A DNA stretch of 64,000 nt, from assembly GCA_020637365.1 (NCBI GenBank), contig JACJWE010000002.1:124001-188000 (forward strand). The letters run 5' to 3'. This DNA is from Acidimicrobiia bacterium (lineage in GTDB: Bacteria; Actinomycetota; Acidimicrobiia; IMCC26256; JAGNEX01). Shown here piece by piece: positions 9,912-20,189 of this stretch (positions are counted from its first letter, which is position 1; each line of letters opens with the position of its first letter). The translations under genes were made by a program, and so were the position numbers. The notes under the pieces are model-generated. The model saw only the letters and a list, made by a program, of their open reading frames with translations, was not told the origin of the DNA and did not search any database.

Positions 9912-10392
9912 TTAACCAACAGTCGAGAGCGCTGCCGCTCCGATTGCTCGATTACCCGTCGCGGTCTCGAATCGTAATTGCAACAAATTGGCGGCTGCTC
10001 GTGCGATCACTGCACGCTGACGCGCGGTCATCTCGACCGTTCGTTGGTTACCAACGGTGGCGACTACTTCCGCATTGAACACGACGGGACGGTCAGTCCT
10101 CCAGGGCCGTTGATAGGTCACTTGCAACGACTCGGTTACCTGTGGCCCCCTGCGGTCGCAGCAGCGAGGAGCGCCATAAACACGTCCATCGTGGCTGCAA
10201 TGACTGCACCGTGCACCATTCCAATCGGGTTGACATGGGTCGAGTCAAACACTGCATTCGCCGAAAAGCTTGGGAGAACCTGCGCGATTTCTAACCTAAA
10301 AGGTGAGAAACCTGGGGGAAGTATCCAGCAACGTCTTCCCAACTCAAGTCCCTGCGGTTTGCCGTCGGTTCGGCAGGGTCGTTGTCAGTCAC
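9912..10392 (-). CDS. PaaI-like hotdog thioesterase, frameshifted
   Basis: A GTG at 10392 opens MTDNDPAEPTANRRDLSWED; a shift near 10312-10320 leads to FSPFRLEIAQVLPSFSANAV. Residues THVNPIGMVHGAVIAATMDV carry the PaaI motif (VHG-x-x-A-x-x-M-D) of acyl-CoA thioesterases. A second shift near 10135 leads to LQVTYQRPWRTDRPVVFNAE and the TAA at 9912. Reconstructed length is about 155 aa, normal for the family. The expected role is hydrolysis of an acyl-CoA in the cytosol. It lies directly downstream of the DUF35/thiolase operon on the same strand, so it may belong to it. Confidence 0.6.
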
Positions 10393-10460
10393 CGCGCGAT
10401 GCTATCGATACGGGCCGCTCGAAGCCTGGCCGGGTCCCCGCCTGACTGCGGTGCAATCAG

Positions 10461-11652
10461 TTAGATCTGCGAATCGCGTTGAGGCTTTCCAAGCCTCAAG
10501 TCAGTCGCGCGCACGACCCACATGGCGAAGAACTGGGAACCACCGCCATATGCGTGACCGAGGGCGGTGCGGGCCCCGTCGATCTGGTGTTCACCAGCTT
10601 GTCCACGGACCTGCATGGCCGCCTCGGCAAAGCGGATCATGCCTGACGCCCGATGGGGTTGGTCGACAGGACCCCACCTGATGGGTTGAACGGTATGACG
10701 CCGGTCATCTCGGTCTCACCGTCTTGGGTCAACTTCCAACCTTCGCCTTCGGCGGCGAACCCGATGGTTTCCAGCCACATCGGCTCGTACCACGAGAACG
10801 GCACGTACACCTCGGCGACGTCGATCTCGTCGATGGGGTTGGTGATCCCCGCCTTGGCGAATACTTCGGCAGCGCAGTCGCGCCCAGCCAAGGGGTTGAC
10901 CTGGTCACGGCCAGCGAACAAGGTCGATTCTGAACGGATCGAATGCGACGCAATCCAGGCGGGCGGCAACTTGCCAGCGTGAGCGGACGCCTCGTTGGTG
11001 ATCACCATTGCACATGCGCCGTCAGACGACGGGCACGTTTCGGAGTAGCGGATCGGGTCCCACAACATGATCGAATCGCGGACCGATTCATAGGTGATGT
11101 CCGGTTCGTGCAGGTGCGCCAATGGGTTCTTCAGCGCGTTCAGTCGGTCCTTTAAGGCCACCCGGATCCCCGTGTCGTCGGGGCACCCGAACGTGCCATA
11201 TAGGCACGGATGATCGGGGCAAAGAACCCACCGGCTCCGGCGACCACCGGCGGAGCAAACGGGTAGTGGGGTGACAGCGCCCACATCGCTTCTGATTCGG
11301 ATTGCTTTTCGAAGGCGACGGTCAGCACCCGGTCATGCACACCAGCTTCGACCAGGCTTGTTGCGACGATGGCGGTCGAACCTCCGACCGAACCGGCGGT
11401 ATGCACCCGCAACATTGGTTTGCCGACCGCGCCGAGAGCGTCGGCCAAGTACAGCTCGGGCATGACCACACCCTCGAACATGTCGGGTGCTTTGCCGATC
11501 ACCACCGCGTCGATGTCGTCCCACGACATGTTCGCGTCGTCAAGTGCTCGGTCCGCTGCCTCGCGCACGAGACCGGCGATGGACACATCGCCCCGAACCG
11601 ACGTGTAATTGGTCTGGCCGATGCCGATGACCGCTGCACGTTCACTCATCAC
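10461..11652 (-). CDS. SCP-x/thiolase-like protein (Ltp family), frameshifted
   Basis: The gene overlaps the upstream thiolase stop by 4 bp (start 11652). It has thiolase features: IGIGQTNYTS at the N-terminus, VHTAGSVGGST where thiolases carry the nucleophilic Cys (here absent), NPSGGVLSTNPIG, and near the end GHAYGGGSQFFAMWVV. Two breaks sit at G/C runs: 11180-11183 (GGGG) and about 10649 (CCC). The frame is coherent on both sides. Ltp proteins of steroid degraders that lack the Cys (Ltp2-type) act as retro-aldolases with a DUF35 partner, and two DUF35 genes lie in this operon. The last 12 residues, over a 9-bp hairpin (10479-10499), are uncertain. Confidence 0.75.
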
Positions 11653-12721
11653 TCACCCTCCAACACGCACACGAGGTTCTGCTGCAACGCCGCGCCCGAC
11701 GTTGCGTGTGCCACGCCCCGATCGGCCTCACCAGCCCAGATTCGTCGAGCGACTTCACCCATCCGTACAAGACCCGCTGTCATCAGTGGGTTCGCTGCGA
11801 GGGCTCCCCCCGACGGATTGATAGAGGTCGGGTCTTCGATACCCAACGCATCGGCGACGATCACTTCTTGATGGCTGAACGGCGCGTGGATTTCGGCGAC
11901 GTCGATGGGCCCGTTCGCGACGCCTACCTTCTGGGCGGCGATCGCTGTGGACACCGACCTGGTGAGGTCGCGCTCACCGAGTTGGTGAGCTTCGATCCGG
12001 TGATCGATGCCCCGCAACCACGCAGGGCGGTCGCAAACGCGCCGGGCAGCATCACCCTTTGCGAGGATGACCACCGACGCTCCGTTGGTGAGCGGTGCGC
12101 AGTCATGTTTGCGGAGAGGGTCCACAAACATCGGCTCGTCGAGCAGGTCGCTGGTCGTGTAGTCCCCACTCAGCTGCGCGAACGGGTTGGACTTGGCGTT
12201 GTGGCGACTGCGCGCCACAACGTCGGCCATCTGTTCTGCAGACACGGTGCCTGCGTCGAGAGCGGCGCGGGCCTGCAACCCGGCCAGGGCGACGGTGTCG
12301 GGCCATAAGGGAGCGACGAGGTACGGGTCCTGTTGCAGTGTCAGCATCCGACGGATGTTCACGTTCGAGGACTTGCCGAACGCATAGACGAGGGCATAGT
12401 CGACATCGTCGTGAAGCATTCGGACCCACGACTCATAGAGCGCCCACGCCCCATCCATCTCGACGTGGGATTCTTTGATCGGTGGCCACGGACCGAAGCG
12501 CGTCAAGCGCCTTGACGAACGAGAACGGCAGGCCAAGCAGGTAGTCAGATGACCCCGAGCACACGAAGCCGATCTCCGATTTGGGGAGGTCGATCTGCGC
12601 TAGAGCCTCATGGATGATCGGGGCGAGAGTTTCGACCTCATCGGCCCCCGTTGTCGTGGCGCAGATTCGGCGCCTGGCTAAAGGCGACGATGGCGATGTC
12701 GGTAGCGGTCGGGGTGGCCAT
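11649..12721 (-). CDS. SCP-x/thiolase-like protein (Ltp family), frameshifted N-terminus
   Basis: The ATG at 12721 overlaps the stop of the upstream DUF35 gene. The N-terminus (ATPTATDIAIVAFSQAPNLR) breaks near 12650 (a CCCCC run) and continues as GADEVETLAPIIHEALAQID with FVCSGSSDYLLG. A second break near 12503 leads to the long frame with SHVEMDGAWAL, NPSGGALAANPLM and ATSGAALQQNLVCVLEG. The SHVEMDGAW position lacks the thiolase nucleophile Cys. Total about 357 aa. Together with the following thiolase-like gene it mirrors the paired ltp4/ltp3 arrangement next to a DUF35 gene in mycobacterial cholesterol clusters. Role in side-chain or ring carbon-carbon cleavage is inferred. Confidence 0.75.
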
Positions 12722-13260
12722 CACACGTGCTCCTGGTAGCTCTCGCGTGGCGCATCAGGTTCGCCGGTCGGGCGGAAGTATTTGATCGTCTCGTACTTTG
12801 GCTCACGGTCGGCGGGATCGGACCAGACCGCTTCGACGCGCATACCCATACGCACCTCGGTCGGATCGACCTCTTGGAGCACATGGAAGAGCCCGATGTC
12901 GGCGCCGTCGAGAAGGACGGTCGCGCACACGTAGGGGATCTCCATCTCCTGCCCATAAAAGGGCACATTAACGACGCAGAACGTCGTCACGGTGCCCTTG
13001 TCGGACAGCTCGACGTTGCCAATCGCGGCGTCACCAGACGTGGGGCTGTAGCCGCGACACGGCACATAGACCTTGCCGTCGGGGTATTCCTCACCGATGA
13101 ACTGGGCGTCTTTGAGGGCGAGCAGACCCTTGGTGTTGGCGATACCGGCCGGATAGACGTACTCGAGGCGCACGGGTGTGACGACTTTGGTCACGGGTTC
13201 AGGTGCACCAACCTCGACTCCGCCGACTTCGGCGCCGCTTCCGCTCGCTGGCGCGCTCAT
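12721..13260 (-). CDS. DUF35/OB-fold acyl-CoA-associated protein
   Basis: 179 aa. The C-terminal half is an OB-fold DUF35 domain: TVTTFCVVNVPF, PYVCATVLLDGAD, LFHVLQEVDPTEVRMGMRVEAVW. The N-terminal rubredoxin-like zinc ribbon of the family (two CxxC) is degenerate; only VYVPCRGYSPTSGD remains. Such proteins bind thiolase-like partners, as ChsH2 does with Ltp2, and help position acyl-CoA thioesters. The start at 13260 overlaps the preceding gene and the end overlaps the next by 1-4 bp, so translation is coupled through the operon. Regulation is likely from the KstR-type box at 13850-13863. Confidence 0.85.
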   Translation of the reverse strand: MSAPASGSGAEVGGVEVGAPEPVTKVVTPVRLEYVYPAGIANTKGLLALKDAQFIGEEYPDGKVYVPCRGYSPTSGDAAIGNVELSDKGTVTTFCVVNVPFYGQEMEIPYVCATVLLDGADIGLFHVLQEVDPTEVRMGMRVEAVWSDPADREPKYETIKYFRPTGEPDAPRESYQEHV

Positions 13261-13706
13261 GATGCCTCCTCAGGGATGAATGCGATGAGGTCGTTGATGT
13301 GCCCGACACGTTCGTCGGCCCATTTCGCGGTGACGCGCATGCCGGTCGACATCTGGTCGGGTCCGGCGACCTCGACGGCGTGGAGGAACGCAGTATCAGC
13401 GCCGTCGAGCAACACGAGCGCGTAGGCGAACGGCTTTTGAAACGGCTGATTCGGCAGCGGTTCGGCCATCCATGTCCAGGTGGTGACCGCGCCACCTGGG
13501 CCCACTTCGATCATGTCCGTATGCGGTTGAGCGGTTACGGGGTCGAACTCACATGGCGGCACGTGCACCCGGCCGTCAGCCCCCACCGACCCCAACAGTT
13601 GCCCATCGCGCAGGCCTGTTAGAAACCTGCCGACGGTCGGGCCCGTCGAACGATGATACGGATACTCCAGAATGTGCTGAGTTGTCAGCACCGTTGGTTC
13701 GGACAC
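13257..13706 (-). CDS. DUF35/OB-fold protein, first gene of the thiolase operon
   Basis: 149 aa with the OB-fold pattern AVTTWTWMAEPL, FAYALVLLDGADTAFLHAVE and MRVTAKWAD, closely parallel to the next gene but lacking the Cys of the zinc ribbon. The GTG at 13706 is preceded by AGGAG about 13 nt upstream. About 130 nt of leader separates it from the putative -10 element (TAATCT) overlapping the KstR-type operator. Two different DUF35 proteins followed by two different thiolase-like proteins suggest two enzyme-partner pairs or one heteromeric complex. Confidence 0.82.
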   Translation of the reverse strand: MSEPTVLTTQHILEYPYHRSTGPTVGRFLTGLRDGQLLGSVGADGRVHVPPCEFDPVTAQPHTDMIEVGPGGAVTTWTWMAEPLPNQPFQKPFAYALVLLDGADTAFLHAVEVAGPDQMSTGMRVTAKWADERVGHINDLIAFIPEEAS

Positions 13707-13849
13707 TTCCCCACTCTCCTGCGAGTCGTCCCCCGCACCAGGTCGTTTGCGGCCCGCGATGCAGATGGTTCGGCCACCTCAAGATGCGCCGCTGAGCCGC
13801 TGACACCGTCACCAGACAGTGCCGCTGGGAGCAGCGCAGCTCGTGAGAT

Positions 13850-13863
13850 TAGAACACGTTCTC
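13850..13863 (-). promoter_or_regulatory. KstR-type operator of the DUF35/thiolase operon
   Basis: TAGAACACGTTCTC differs from the other two boxes only in its last base. Read on the minus strand, GTGTTCTAATCT overlaps a TAnnnT -10-like element pointing at the operon starting at 13706. Confidence 0.75.
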
Positions 13864-13920
13864 ATTTTGTGCGAACGCGTGGGTGAGACAAATGCTCGCC
13901 CTCAGGGCGCCCGAGTCAGG

Positions 13921-16323
13921 TCACCCCTCAGCGTGTTCGTATGGCCCCGCCGCAGCGGTCGGGTCGGTGGCGATGACGGCGGCTGTGTTGCCGTCAACCA
14001 GATCTGGTTGACGTCGACGAAGCGCCTGAGGCACGCGGCCTACCGGCGTGTCCAGGTCCCAGCGTGCACCAAATACCAGAGACGTCACCTCGCCGAATGC
14101 TTGTCCGGCTCGATGGGCAGTGTCGTCGACCCGCAGCGTTGCTTCGGGCATCAGCGCCAGCCGGACAGCGTGCTGGCGCCAAGCGCCGGGGTATCGCCGT
14201 TTAGCGTCCGAGACGCCGTCCCACCAGCGGACAACGTCGTGGTCAAGGGCCAGTTCTCGCGGATAGGTATCACCCCGTTGAGGCAAGATCGCCTCCTGGG
14301 CGGTGGCGACCGAACGCCATGCAGTCCAATGCTTGGCACCCCAACACGCTTCGGCCGCCCGGCGAAGTTCGTCGAACACGAATGACCAGGGCGCAGGACT
14401 GATGGCCCACCTGGTGCCAGCTGTCAGCAGAAAGGAGCTCAACGGAAAGTCTTCCTGACGCTCAAGAACCCACCGTTGCAGCCGACAGATCAGATCGACT
14501 TCGGGCTCATTGGTTTGCTGGGCAATCTTGCGCAACGGCAGCCGGAACCATCCGAGGCCGTCCGCACCGTAGACCGCAGCGAAGTCGGTGAGCATGTGCC
14601 TGAGGTCGGAGCGCGACGCCGACCGAGTTTCGGTGATCTGACCGTCCAGATCCGTCTTGATTCCCCAATGAGACCGCAACGCCGGATCGCTGAGAAGACT
14701 GTTCGATGGCGCCCGCCAACGGGTGACGCTGACGCGCAGCTCAGTGTCGACCATGAACTGCAGGTCGTCTCGCCAGCTACTGACCGTTGCGGCGGGCAGA
14801 CCGACCACAAGTTCGGTCGAGAGCTGTATGGGCGACTTGTGCAGCACCTCACGAAGCCGCTGCGACTCCGCGGGACCGACGTTGGCTCGGCGAGCGGGGT
14901 TGGCCTCTCGGCCGACAGTGGGTGCCAGCGTGATCGCACTTATCGGCAACATGCCAGCGTGGACGAGCGCCTCGGCAATCGACCGCAGGCGAGGGTTCGG
15001 CTGCTTCACATGGTTGATCACCACGTTATTGGGATAGCCCGTACGATCTTTGAGATCGGCTAGGTGTTCGGCGATCACCTGGTCGCGTGGCGACGAGCCA
15101 AAGTTGACATCGGTGATCACCAGCGTCTCGAAGCCGTGGTTGGCAATCCAGTCGAGCTCGGCGAAGACTCGATCGAGCGGATGTTTTCTCGTCTGGGACT
15201 GAGACCCCGAGGCGCAATCACAGCCAACGCACTGGAACGGACATCCACGAACGGTTTCGATGATCGCCATGCGGGACGAATCGCCGGTGAACCCCTCGAG
15301 AATCCCCGACAGATAGGGCGACGGAATATGGGAGAGTGCGGCGATTCGTTCGCGTTCCGGGCTCCTGATGAGCGTCCCGGTAGCGCTGATGCGGGCCGCC
15401 CCGTGGGGCATCGCCGACCACGAGTTGGGATCAGTACCCGTCCGCACGATGCGTGAGACCGTTTCGAGCGTGGTGATCTCGGCTTCACCGACCACGGCGA
15501 CATCGATATCTCGATGGGCGCTGAGGTGCTCGACAAGTGCTGCGTCGATATGAGGGATCGTGGACCCCATGTGGACGATCACATGCCGTGGTGCGAGCGT
15601 CTTGATTCGTTTGCTCAACACCGCAGCGAGTTCGGCGGTTGGTGAGGACGCCGCAAAGAGCCAGACCGCCTCGCTATTGGCGAGCTCCGCGACGAGAGTC
15701 GGTACTCGGTCGGGCGTCACGGTCGTGGTCTGGATGTGGCTCCGAAGCGCATCGTTATCGGCGAGGGTTGCTTGGACGTAGCCAAGACACAAAGGCAAAC
15801 GGTCGTCTTCGGTCGCGACCGCAATGACGGGAAGCGTTGAGGAGAGTGTGCCGACAGAGAACGCCTCGCCGCCGTCACGTGGACGCGTGGGCAGCGGCGA
15901 TCGCATCGTCGTCTGGGTTGGTCGTGGCGCGTCCTGAGCTGCCACCGACAAGAACCCGAGAGCGATGAGGCGTTCGATGCGTTGGACTGTGGGGATGTGC
16001 TCGAGTGCCGCCATATCAGCGTCCACGAGCGTCGCGGACATCGCCCGGGCAGTGGGCTCGAGATCTGCATATGACGTTCCGGGGATCGCTGTCACCAAGA
16101 GCTGGACATCGGCGGTGTCGAGCGAATATGAGTGCGGTGTGGATGTGGGCTTGAAACCTTGCGGACCTGGGAGCATCACAAAGGGAACCCTGGTGGTGAT
16201 GATGCTGCCATCGACGGTGGGGTCGAAGGGACTGTTGCTGACGTTCGCCGCTTCGGCGGCTTGCGCATGGGCGTGATAACGGCCGGATGCTGTCGGTGAC
16301 GCTCGACACCAGCCGCCGCACAT
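13921..16323 (-). CDS. B12-binding-domain radical SAM protein
   Basis: About 800 aa. Residues ~55-130 form a small winged-helix-like segment (LEHIPTVQRIERLIALGFLS). Residues ~165-300 are a Rossmann cobalamin-binding-like domain ending in VAVVGEAEITTLE, the VGEGE-type element of B12 radical SAM enzymes; the DxHxxG histidine is not visible. Residues ~350-560 are the radical SAM core with CPFQCVGC (C-x3-C-x2-C, the 4Fe-4S ligands). The C-terminal ~230 residues are unrecognised. Such proteins are usually methyltransferases or cyclases on unactivated carbon. No precursor peptide or biosynthetic partner is adjacent. The N-terminus is uncertain: coding-like sequence (EGTVLVVDRNGLLCTGFDP) continues upstream to about 16490 in another frame, suggesting an indel and an earlier start. 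Confidence 0.8.
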   Translation of the reverse strand: MCGGWCRASPTASGRYHAHAQAAEAANVSNSPFDPTVDGSIITTRVPFVMLPGPQGFKPTSTPHSYSLDTADVQLLVTAIPGTSYADLEPTARAMSATLVDADMAALEHIPTVQRIERLIALGFLSVAAQDAPRPTQTTMRSPLPTRPRDGGEAFSVGTLSSTLPVIAVATEDDRLPLCLGYVQATLADNDALRSHIQTTTVTPDRVPTLVAELANSEAVWLFAASSPTAELAAVLSKRIKTLAPRHVIVHMGSTIPHIDAALVEHLSAHRDIDVAVVGEAEITTLETVSRIVRTGTDPNSWSAMPHGAARISATGTLIRSPERERIAALSHIPSPYLSGILEGFTGDSSRMAIIETVRGCPFQCVGCDCASGSQSQTRKHPLDRVFAELDWIANHGFETLVITDVNFGSSPRDQVIAEHLADLKDRTGYPNNVVINHVKQPNPRLRSIAEALVHAGMLPISAITLAPTVGREANPARRANVGPAESQRLREVLHKSPIQLSTELVVGLPAATVSSWRDDLQFMVDTELRVSVTRWRAPSNSLLSDPALRSHWGIKTDLDGQITETRSASRSDLRHMLTDFAAVYGADGLGWFRLPLRKIAQQTNEPEVDLICRLQRWVLERQEDFPLSSFLLTAGTRWAISPAPWSFVFDELRRAAEACWGAKHWTAWRSVATAQEAILPQRGDTYPRELALDHDVVRWWDGVSDAKRRYPGAWRQHAVRLALMPEATLRVDDTAHRAGQAFGEVTSLVFGARWDLDTPVGRVPQALRRRQPDLVDGNTAAVIATDPTAAAGPYEHAEG

Positions 16324-16620
16324 TCGTGGACGCTGTTGGGCGAGACATCAACGGCTGGTCGACCAGTCCGGCGCCGAGCCGTTCGTTGACGACGGCGACG
16401 GATCAAATCCGGTACAGAGCAGGCCATTGCGGTCGACGACCAGCACGGTGCCCTCGGGCCAGGGTCGATGTTCTCGGCGAGCGTCGTCACTGGTCACAGA
16501 CTTCCACGTAGGTCAACCGGTGATGACGCTACCACCCGTCGGTATCCTTCAGACGCCCGTCGTTACGTTTCCATCAAGCCTGCTACGTTCATCACCAAGC
16601 AGCTCCTCAACCCTGGCACG

Positions 16621-16643
16621 AGGGGCGCTTCACAGCGCCCCCT
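16621..16643. terminator. Terminator downstream of surface protein copy A
   Basis: GGGGCGCT (16622-16629) pairs with AGCGCCCC (16634-16641) around a TCAC loop, about 40 bp past the copy A stop. Confidence 0.7.
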
Positions 16644-16680
16644 CTCCAGTTTCGGTTGCCTCACCCCGGTCGAGCCGGGC

Positions 16681-19600
16681 TCAACGATCCGCTAGTTCAT
16701 CGTGTTTGCGGCGTTTCATGGCTGCACCAATCAGGAGTGTTCCAAAGGCCAGGAACGTCAGACCAGCCATCGCCAACCAACCCGAGTTCTGACCCGTAAA
16801 CGCCACCGACCTCACCGGCGCACTCGCCACAGGAGTCGGAACCACACTCGCTACAGGCGTCGGAACAATCCGCGAACGACTAATCGTCGACGGCGTGTAC
16901 TCGAATGAGTCGTCCTCTTACCGTCGTGATGACCCTTCATCGTCGTCACCGGCGTCTGAGTCGTCACCACACCCACACCACAGTCGTTGTCGTAGTCGAC
17001 GGATCACAACCTCATCATCACGAACAAAGAAGAAGAACTTGTCCGAATCCTCATGCGGACAACGCAACGGCTGCCCATCCGCACCGAAGTAATCAAAATC
17101 ACGATCTCATCAACAACCGCTTGTTCTCATAATCACCCTCACCATCCCAAAACGCTGAATACTCAGGACAACAGGGTCACCATCAAAGAACCACACGGCA
17201 ACTCGAAATCGAACTCGCCATCATCAAACGTGCCGCCATCACCATCAGCAGCATCAGTCAACGGAACAGGCAAACCATCAGGACACGTCACCCGCATCGA
17301 CTCATCCAGGTAATCAAGACCGGCAGGCAACACATCAGTGATATGAGCACCAACCTCAAGAGAACCATCACCTGCAGCATCAGTCTTGAATGCGTCCACG
17401 TCACCTGTAATCAACACGCTGATCCTTCTCATCCACCACACCTGTCTTATCAATCGTCAACAAATCAGGTGTCGGGACATCAACACGCATCACCGCAGCC
17501 ACCGGCTCATAATCATCAACCAAGAACCGCGGATAACTGTTAGCACACCGTCGTGGAAACGAACAAAGTTCCCACCCGAACGAACACGCTCAACCTCAGG
17601 AATCGCATAATCATGCACATCAACATTCAGTTGTGACATAACACGGGTCATACAAACACCCAGCCCCACCATCAGAGTTCAACATCGAACCTCACCAACA
17701 CCAGGCATCACCAACGACGACAACGTGTTGTTCTGCGTGTCATCCAAAAGCCCTGCTGCGGCTCAAACGGATCAGGATACGCAGTCGAATTCGGGAAATC
17801 ATACGTATTGAAATTCGCATCCTGATACACCTCAACCCGTCATACAACCCCATCACAATGTCAAACCCACCACAAAACCAAAGAACAAAAGAACACCGAT
17901 GGCGCCGACCCGCCGTTTACCTCGCCGCACTCCGTCGCCCCGGCACATCGCTGCCGCAGCCGAAAATCTGTGATGGCGTCACAGATGACGGATATGTCGA
18001 TATCAGGAAGGTCAAATTGAACTCATCGATGAGCGGATGTATCGAGCAAGTCAATGACAAGAGATCTGGAGACAAGTCACCAATCGGCGTATCAATCACC
18101 AATTCAAAGTTGAGTCAAATCAATGATCGGAAATAGCGAATGTACCGTCCAGCACACTTCCCACAGGCATCTCCGGGCGGCGTAAAGGCTCAAAGGTAGT
18201 GAGCGTTGGAACTGTACCGTCAAAGCCGGATCGTCACCAAGTGTGCAGCTGACGAAGTTGTCCATCTGCAAAGTGCCGGATCACCAGCTGAAGTCGATGA
18301 GTTAGATCCAGATTCAGCGTAACGTCAAGCCCGGCAACTGCAGACACGTCAACGCCAGGTGGATTGCCGAAGAGTCCGAGATCAATATCGAGTCCGGCAA
18401 AGAGTGAAGCTGCTCCCGAAGCCCAACTCTCCTGGACGCTGAGAAGAAACGGGCGAGATAGCCGTATGCTCCGAACATGGTGCAATAGTCAGCTTCGAAG
18501 TATGGGGCGAAAGACGCGTGGCAGCGCCTCCGAACCTTCGAATGTGACTGTTCCCACACGTGCGTTCTGTACGGCGAACGTCCCCGTCGAAGGCGAACTC
18601 GACAAGTGGCGAATCCTCGTCGTCGTCTCGAAGTTGAACCAACCGTCCTGCACCTCAACATAGAAGGTTGGCATTCGGATGCGGCAGGTCGTACGCAACG
18701 ACCAACGCCCACGAACAGTTGACATCAAAGTCCCTAACCCAAACTCGGTGGGAACACGTCGATCAACGATGGGTTCGAATTCACATCGGAACATCATCAA
18801 TGCAACGCTGCCCGCCCGAAAACACCGTGTCGGTCGCCGGGTCAAACCCATCTCGAATAGCCGTACGCACAACATCGGTTGCGTCTGCAAACCCACATAG
18901 TTGTCGGTCTTGAAGAAGTCGACATTGCCGACGTACTTGAGACCAAGGTCCGTAAATGACTCTTCGTTGTCGACGACATCCATCGGAAGCGTGAAATCAA
19001 CCGGACCAGAACCAGCGTCATAACCAAACGAGCCTGAGTCGTCGACCCACGAACCTCATCGGTACAGAACAAGTCTTGCGAAATCTGTTGATGTTGATCC
19101 GGAAGTAGGAAGCAATCGACTTGAACAGATTGAACTCGTAGCTCACATAGCAAGCTTTCGTCTGACCACGCAGATACAAGCCAGCGAACTGCACCTGCGT
19201 CGCCGGAATGTTCAACGGCGCAGCAGACGAATGCGTCTGAATCCCAACATGATCCGCGAGCTCCAACCAATACAGATCATTCGCACCATACGTCGCATTC
19301 GGGCAGGAGTGCCGTTCCATCTACCGCTCCGTTGGTCTGCTCTCGACACAGTCATAATCGGGCTCTTGATCAACCCCGAATCCGAAGGCCATGTCGAGAT
19401 CCACGCCCGCCGAGGCCCCAGTCGAGGCCAGCTGATTAGAGCCTTAGCCTGCACCCGAGATCGGTAAGACCTACGCTGATCTGGGCGAGGCCGAGATCGA
19501 GGTCAACGTTAAGCAGTTGGGTCAACGCCTGAAGGATGTTCGTTTGATCCAGCAATTCTGGAGATCGACACCAATTCCGTCAGCGTTGAAGACCAGTCCA

Positions 19601-19934
19601 GGAATGGCGTCAGCACTTGACCGAATGGCCCGAAAGGCCCGCCAACGTTCCGTCGCCATCCCAACCGTTCGACCAGTGCCCAGGCCGCCGACGGTGAGCT
19701 TGTCGAGCAGGCCGTTGATGGCAGCGGTGACATCATCGATGTCTTCTGCTGAACAGATGGTGTTGGTGTTACCCGTCATGGCGTAGTCGGCATCTTTGCC
19801 GTACATCGCGAAACGTGGTGGATCACCGTCGAAGGTTCGATCACATCGAACGCACCTGAAGAGGTTGGTAGTACAAATGCGAGGCTCGCGGTCGCTACCA
19901 GCGCGACCGTCAGCATGCTCATGACCCGTCTCAC
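16681..19934 (-). pseudogene. AFTG-anchored surface protein, copy A (many frameshifts)
   Basis: From a GTG at 19934 the protein opens with a signal peptide (MRRVMSMLTVALVATASLAF) and a region containing FAMYGKDADYAMTGNTNT. Next come NDLYWLELADHVGIQTHSSA and CYVSYEFNLFKSIASYFRIN, then VDNEESFTDLGLKYVGNVDF. An acidic stretch, a DUF11-like beta domain and a Pro/Thr spacer follow, then VAFTGQNSGWLAMAG, a membrane helix and the tail KRRKHDELADR. No single frame carries it: single-base losses are scattered over the whole length, including places where copy B keeps the base. Full length would be about 1080 aa, almost the same as copy B 3.51 kb away. Function unrecognised; expected to be wall-anchored. 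Confidence 0.7.
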
Positions 19935-20134
19935 GTTGCCCCCCCCAGGGTTTCATCGAGTGTGCTGGCGCCGCCGTTGGCCAGCTATGTCTGCTCACGA
20001 CCCGAGAGTACGAACGTAGATAAGTGTTGGGGCGTGACAGTTGTGCGGCAGTGTAAGGGGCATCGCGTCGGGAACGCAACCCTGAAAGTCATTGAGGTGG
20101 TGCACCGATCGCCGTTCGCCGTCCCGAAACGGCA

Positions 20135-20163
20135 AGTGGCGCTGCCCGAAGGACAGCGCCACT
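20135..20163. terminator. Terminator downstream of surface protein copy B
   Basis: AGTGGCGCTG (20135-20144) pairs with CAGCGCCACT (20154-20163), a perfect 10-bp stem with a 9-nt loop, 27 bp beyond the copy B stop. Confidence 0.75.
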
Positions 20164-20189
20164 GTGCTTACCCGTTTGTTCCCCCGGAC

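Noticed and set aside
13897..13909. Terminator after the radical SAM gene
   Set aside because: Only a 5-bp CGCCC/GGGCG stem; too weak to list.
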